NCBI RefSeq assembly: GCF_036038375.1
Contig: NZ_CP107935.1
Location: 310,001 to 374,000 of the forward strand
Length of the DNA stretch: 64,000 nucleotides
Direction: 5' to 3'
Source of the DNA: Streptomyces sp. NBC_00414
GTDB taxonomy: Bacteria > Actinomycetota > Actinomycetes > Streptomycetales > Streptomycetaceae
The translations under genes were made by a program, and so were the position numbers. Below, in pieces: positions 61,401-64,000 of the stretch; the first letter of the stretch is position 1, and each line of letters opens with the position of its first letter. The notes under the pieces were generated by a model that saw only the letters and a list, made by a program, of their open reading frames with translations, did no database searches and was not told where the DNA came from.

Positions 61401-62818
61401 TGTACGGGGCCCGGCAGCGGTCCCCCGTCCAAAACCGTCGGCAGGGGCACGAGGGCGGGGCCAGGTACGGGGGCGGGACCGGGCACGAGGGCGGGACCGC
61501 CAGGAAGTTTCCGCAGCGGCAGATCGGGGGTGCTGACCGCCCCGTCGAGGAGGCTGAGCAGGCCTTCCTGGAAGTCGGCCACCTCGCTCGTCGTGTACAG
61601 CTCGGGGTTGGCGTCGACGGCGATGCGCAGGCCGGTGCCGTCGGAGCGGTCATAGACGTTGACGGCCAGGTCGTCGACGGGTCCCGCGGATACGTTGTGG
61701 ACGGTGCTGTGGTGTCCGGCGAACCGCAGGTCGTACTCGAACGGCATGATGTTCACGCCGGGGCCGGACAGTCGGCGCCGGCCGCCGACCAGTTTCAGGT
61801 CGCGGCGCATCTGCTCGTAGCGGTAGCGCTGATGGGGCAGCCCGGCGCGCAGTTCGCGCGAGACCCGGGCGGTGAGGTCGCGCAGGGTGTCGTCGGGAGT
61901 GACGGGCACCCGCAGGGGCAGGATGTTGCGGACCATGGCCGGTACGCGCAGGGACACGGAACCTAGGCGGCCCATCGCGGGCAGGCTCAGGACGATCTCC
62001 GGCGCGCCGGTGATCCGGTGCAGGTGAGCGGCGGTCACCGCGAGCATCGCCTCGGACCACGTCGCTGACAGGTCGCGCGCGACGGCGCGCAATGTGGTGG
62101 ACCAGGCCGCGTCGAGGTCGCTGACGTGGCGGTGGAAGGTGCGGGCGGGCAGGGCGGAGTGGCCGGCCGGGCCGGCCACCGGGGGCCGGTCGGCGTACCG
62201 GCCGCTCCAGTAGGCGCGGTCCTCGGTGTGGCGGTCGGACCGCTGGTAGGCCCGTTCTTCGGCCCGGACGGATTCCAGGGTGCCGAAGCCTGCCGCGGGG
62301 ACGGCTTCACCGGTCGCGAGGGCGGTGTAGACCTCGGCCACGCGGCGGGCCACGAGGGAGAGGCCGAAGCCGTCCAGGGCTATGTGGTGGACCCGGTGGT
62401 ACCAGAGGTACTGGTCCGGCCCGGTTCTGAGCAGGGCGTGTCCGAAGACGGGGCCGCGGGTGAGGTCGACGGGGCGGGCCATGTCCTGGTCCATCCAGGC
62501 CAGGGCCGCGGCGTGCGGGTCGGGGTCGGTGGTGAGGTCGGCGATGTGGGTGTGCCACTCGCCGGCCGGGGTGCCGAGTTGCCAGGGGCGGCCGGTGTCG
62601 TCGGTGACGAAGGTGACGTTGAGGGCTTCGGTCTCGGCGACCACCTGGTGCAGGGCGGTGTCGAAGACCGTGGTGTCGATGGGTCCGTCGATGCGGACGT
62701 ATTCGGCGGTGTTGTAGGCGGGGCTGTCCGCGTCGAGCTGCTGGCCGGTCCAGATGCCCTCCTGGGCGGCCAGCAACGGGTGACGCCCGCCCGTCGGCGT
62801 ACGGTCAGGTGTCGGCAC
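58412..62818 (-). CDS. Single-module NRPS with reductive release (C-A-T-R)
   Basis: A 1,468-residue synthetase starting with GTG at 62818. Domains: condensation (about 12-440, active site HHIALDG at 144-150); adenylation (about 475-980, HTSGSTGRPKG, LNTYGPTEATV, YRTGDLV, GSGKID); carrier (about 985-1060, phosphopantetheine Ser1020 in LGAQSLQA); thioester reductase (about 1095-1440, LLTGATGFVG and YGYQQSKWAS). A hand-read specificity code, D-T-E-D-I-G-T-V-V-K (685, 686, 689, 728, 756, 758, 783, 791, 792, 969), has two acidic residues and suggests a basic amino acid such as lysine. The reductase should release an aldehyde or alcohol. It overlaps the carrier-protein gene by 14 bases. C-A-T-R with ligase and free carrier resembles ScoA or MxcG. 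Confidence 0.95.
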   Translation of the reverse strand: MPTPDRTPTGGRHPLLAAQEGIWTGQQLDADSPAYNTAEYVRIDGPIDTTVFDTALHQVVAETEALNVTFVTDDTGRPWQLGTPAGEWHTHIADLTTDPDPHAAALAWMDQDMARPVDLTRGPVFGHALLRTGPDQYLWYHRVHHIALDGFGLSLVARRVAEVYTALATGEAVPAAGFGTLESVRAEERAYQRSDRHTEDRAYWSGRYADRPPVAGPAGHSALPARTFHRHVSDLDAAWSTTLRAVARDLSATWSEAMLAVTAAHLHRITGAPEIVLSLPAMGRLGSVSLRVPAMVRNILPLRVPVTPDDTLRDLTARVSRELRAGLPHQRYRYEQMRRDLKLVGGRRRLSGPGVNIMPFEYDLRFAGHHSTVHNVSAGPVDDLAVNVYDRSDGTGLRIAVDANPELYTTSEVADFQEGLLSLLDGAVSTPDLPLRKLPGGPALVPGPAPVPGPALVPLPTVLDGGPLPGPVHPVLSLIADHAARRGGAIAVEHAGITSTYAELFGAARNIARGLTAHGVGEGDVVAVALPRGVDAVTSILGVLLSGAAYCPLDLQAPADRTAHLLADALPALVVTTSDRGADFPDRTVLLLDQLDHPRQLDQFDDPGQLGQLGQPESGPAARTASWAPGRADLAYVLHTSGSTGRPKGVEIGHSALAHFVAAATHRYGIQQRDRVLQFAPLHFDTSVEELFLTLCAGGTLVIRADDMTESIPHFLDEAARLRVSVLDLPTAYWHEVSYAISTGTATLPETVRTVIVGGEAALPERVDRWREAAGPSVRLLNTYGPTEATVVATVADLHDPTLAPGDVPIGLPLAGTRAAVVDGELYLLGDTLARGYRGDLPDSSRFAPLAALPGTPRAYRTGDLVSVGEDGQLRFLGRADDEFKISGHRVRPAEVESALLTHPRIREAAVVGQTLADGTRRLVAHLVTTPPAPTASEARAHLRTLLPAAMVPSGIELLDRLPRTGSGKIDRAVLSRTSAPQASTTGNVLEQAVTGVWRQILGTDTLTVDDDVFDLGAQSLQAIQAANRLGARLGRDIRVAWLFQYPTAAGLARFLGDDAQPLTAPTGLPPTVLTDAPLAPGIRPGISRDPHDVPRRILLTGATGFVGVHLLAELLANTSAEIVCTVRARDRAEATARTRQALDRHAIALDERDFRRVVALAADLARPDFALPRDTLADLATTCDAIFHNAATVSIMRDYATLRAVNTESTRHLLHLAAVRTTPLHYVSTLSVAPPASHSREVPETFLPPHKGLRYGYQQSKWASERLLEQAAERGLPVTVHRLGRVVGPSGTGYVNERDFLWSVLRAGVPAGIVPDLFEDEVWTPVDFVARSLVRLCLTADPRATGPVFNHATLPRVRLADVYTWVEEYGYPIRRLPLARWREQLPRSADAAATTLAFFDSTEQAAATDLRLGHVRADNVRAGLEGGDITAPPLDRDLLFGYLDHCVAAGVLPAPAGRRPSHATSRK

Positions 62819-63062
62819 GGGCCGCTGCCTTCCGGCGTTGCTCCAGCAGCTGCCACCACTGGGCGAAGGATGTGCGCTCGGCGAGGTCGACGAAGCTCAC
62901 GTCCACGCCGGTGGCCTGCCATCGCTCCACAAGGGTCACGATGCGCAGGGAGTCCAGGCCCGCGTCCAACGGGCTCTCCGCGAGGTCGACTTCGTCGGGC
63001 CGGAGGTGGAGAAATTCCGCGAGGTCGGCGCGGAAGGTGTCCTGGGTGAGGGGTTCGGGCAT
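62805..63062 (-). CDS. Stand-alone acyl/aryl carrier protein
   Basis: An 85-residue carrier. ATG at 63062 starts MPEPLTQDTFRADLAEFLHL. The phosphopantetheine site is LDAGLDSLRIVTLVERW, and VDVSFVDLAERTSFAQWWQL closely follows the pattern of aryl and free-standing carriers used with NRPSs. The starter made by the following ligase would be loaded here and handed to the condensation domain. Its stop overlaps the NRPS start by 14 bases, so translation is coupled. Confidence 0.92.
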   Translation of the reverse strand: MPEPLTQDTFRADLAEFLHLRPDEVDLAESPLDAGLDSLRIVTLVERWQATGVDVSFVDLAERTSFAQWWQLLEQRRKAAARADT

Positions 63063-63124
63063 GCGGGTTCTCTCTCGGAAGCTCGACGACGGCGTGCGGG
63101 ATGGTGCGTGCGGTGTCCGGTGCG

Positions 63125-64000
63125 TCAGTTGACCTTGCGGTCGGTGTCGGTCCAAAAGCGGTCGCGCAGTTCCCGGCGCAGGATCTTGCCGCTGGGGTTG
63201 CGCGGGACGCTGTCGATGAACTCGTAGCGGGCGGGGAGCTTGAAGCTCGCCAGCTGCGGCACCAGGTGCGTGTGCAGGTCACGGAGCGTGGGTTCCTCCC
63301 CGGAGGCGGGGACGACGAAGGCGTGCACGTACTCGCCCCAGCGTTCGTCGGGAGCGCCGACGACGACCGCCTCGGCCACACCTGGATGACTCTCCAGGAC
63401 GTTCTCGATCTCGGCGGGGTAGACGTTCTCCCCGGCGACGAGGATCGCGTCCTTGATGCGGTCGCGGATGAAGACGTAACCGTCCTCGTCGACGTAGCCG
63501 GCGTCCCCGGTGTGGATCCACCCGTCGACCAGGGTCTCCGCGGTCTTCTCGGGCAGTCTCCAGTACTCGACCATGCGGGCCGGGGTGGCCAGGCAGATCT
63601 CTCCGACGGCGCCCGGCGGCAGTTCACGGCCCTCGCCGTCGATCGCCTTGGCGCGCACACCGGGATAGGGGCGGCCTGCTGCCTGCATGCGCGGGCCGCC
63701 GGGGACATGGTCGGCGGGTGGCAGGCAGACCGCGGTGTTGCCGGTCTCGGTGAGGCCGTAGATCTGGGCGAACTCACAGTCCAGGACGGCGAGGCTCTCC
63801 TCAAGGAGTGCCTCGGAGATCGGGGAGCCGCCGTAGACCGTCTTGCGCAGGGTGGTGAAGTCCTCGGCCGCGACGCCGGGTTCGGTCAGCATCATGCGCA
63901 GCATGGCCGGCACGACACAGGCGGTGGTGATGCCCAGGTCCCGGATGAGGTCGACGGCGCTGCGGGCGGCGAAGGCGCGCATGGCGACCACGGTCGTACC
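63125..64000 (-). CDS. Acyl-AMP/acyl-CoA ligase, 5' end beyond window
   Basis: The C-terminal 291 residues of an adenylate-forming enzyme are visible. Motifs are TVYGGSPISEALLEESL, YGLTETGNTAVCLPP, the GRPYPGVRAKAID block, WIHTGDAGYVDEDGYVFIRD, AGENVYPAEIENVLESHPGV and the catalytic Lys in RNPSGKILRREL. The sequence resembles fatty-acyl ligases (FadD type) more than dihydroxybenzoate ligases of the EntE type. It precedes the carrier gene by 62 bases on the same strand and should activate the acyl starter. The N-terminus is cut off. Confidence 0.92.
   Translation of the reverse strand, partial: GTTVVAMRAFAARSAVDLIRDLGITTACVVPAMLRMMLTEPGVAAEDFTTLRKTVYGGSPISEALLEESLAVLDCEFAQIYGLTETGNTAVCLPPADHVPGGPRMQAAGRPYPGVRAKAIDGEGRELPPGAVGEICLATPARMVEYWRLPEKTAETLVDGWIHTGDAGYVDEDGYVFIRDRIKDAILVAGENVYPAEIENVLESHPGVAEAVVVGAPDERWGEYVHAFVVPASGEEPTLRDLHTHLVPQLASFKLPARYEFIDSVPRNPSGKILRRELRDRFWTDTDRKVN

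Noticed and set aside
59102..61966. 954-codon open frame on the plus strand, antisense to the NRPS
   Set aside because: Very long antisense frames arise from the strong third-position GC bias. Its composition is arginine/glycine-rich with no family motif, while the minus strand shows all NRPS motifs.

Overview
The window is very GC-rich, with strong third-position GC bias, many GTG starts, purine-rich ribosome sites and a dense mix of regulators, secreted proteins, exporters and secondary-metabolism enzymes. Together with families such as DUF5709, SWIM/DUF6493-type pairs and CYP105-like P450s, this points to Streptomyces or a close relative. The frequent gene remnants and the lack of core housekeeping genes suggest accessory DNA, perhaps a chromosome arm. 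No tRNA, rRNA, CRISPR array or intact insertion sequence was seen.

Layout. 1-5.3 kb: an OmpR-type response regulator running off the left edge, a large DUF6493-like protein behind a gutted SWIM-like gene, remnants of two transposases and a tiny secreted peptide gene. 5.8-16.6 kb: a carboxylesterase and metallo-beta-lactamase-fold pair, an MmyB-like regulator, a divergent AraC regulator and exporter pair, a TauE/SafE permease, a P450 with its 3-cysteine ferredoxin and an HD-domain protein. 16.9-29.2 kb: a 622-residue leucine-rich repeat protein, a secreted peptidoglycan-binding protein, a NarL two-component system, a secreted S33 peptidase, a streptomycin 3''-phosphotransferase-like gene, and a TetR regulator divergent from an aldo/keto reductase. 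29.4-35.6 kb: a coupled pair of small genes, a dgdR/dgdA-like pair, a beta-propeller-like protein and a truncated GlxA-type regulator. 35.8-47.2 kb: four alpha/beta hydrolases, two exporter/regulator blocks and a same-strand run of LAL-type LuxR regulator, hydrolase and two AraC paralogues. 47.3-55.3 kb: small hypothetical proteins and remnants, a lipoprotein, an I36 peptidase inhibitor, and two divergent regulator/oxidoreductase pairs (TetR/SDR and MarR/epimerase) with clear palindromic operators.

55.4-64 kb is the most striking part. On the minus strand, in transcription order, lie an acyl-activating ligase (cut by the right edge), a stand-alone 85-residue carrier protein, a single-module NRPS (C-A-T-R, reductive release), a siderophore-type substrate-binding lipoprotein, a FecCD-type permease and its ATPase. 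The hand-derived adenylation pocket has two acidic residues and suggests a basic amino acid such as lysine. Ligase + carrier + C-A-T-R NRPS matches the core of isonitrile-lipopeptide pathways (ScoA/B/C type), with a myxochelin-like catecholate siderophore as the main alternative. The neighbouring importer suggests a metallophore made and recaptured by one locus. The genes that decide between these options would lie beyond the right edge.

Several proteins have altered catalytic residues: a hormone-sensitive-lipase-type hydrolase with Cys for the nucleophilic Ser, a dienelactone hydrolase with Gly at the nucleophile and a LAL regulator with Arg for the Walker A Lys.
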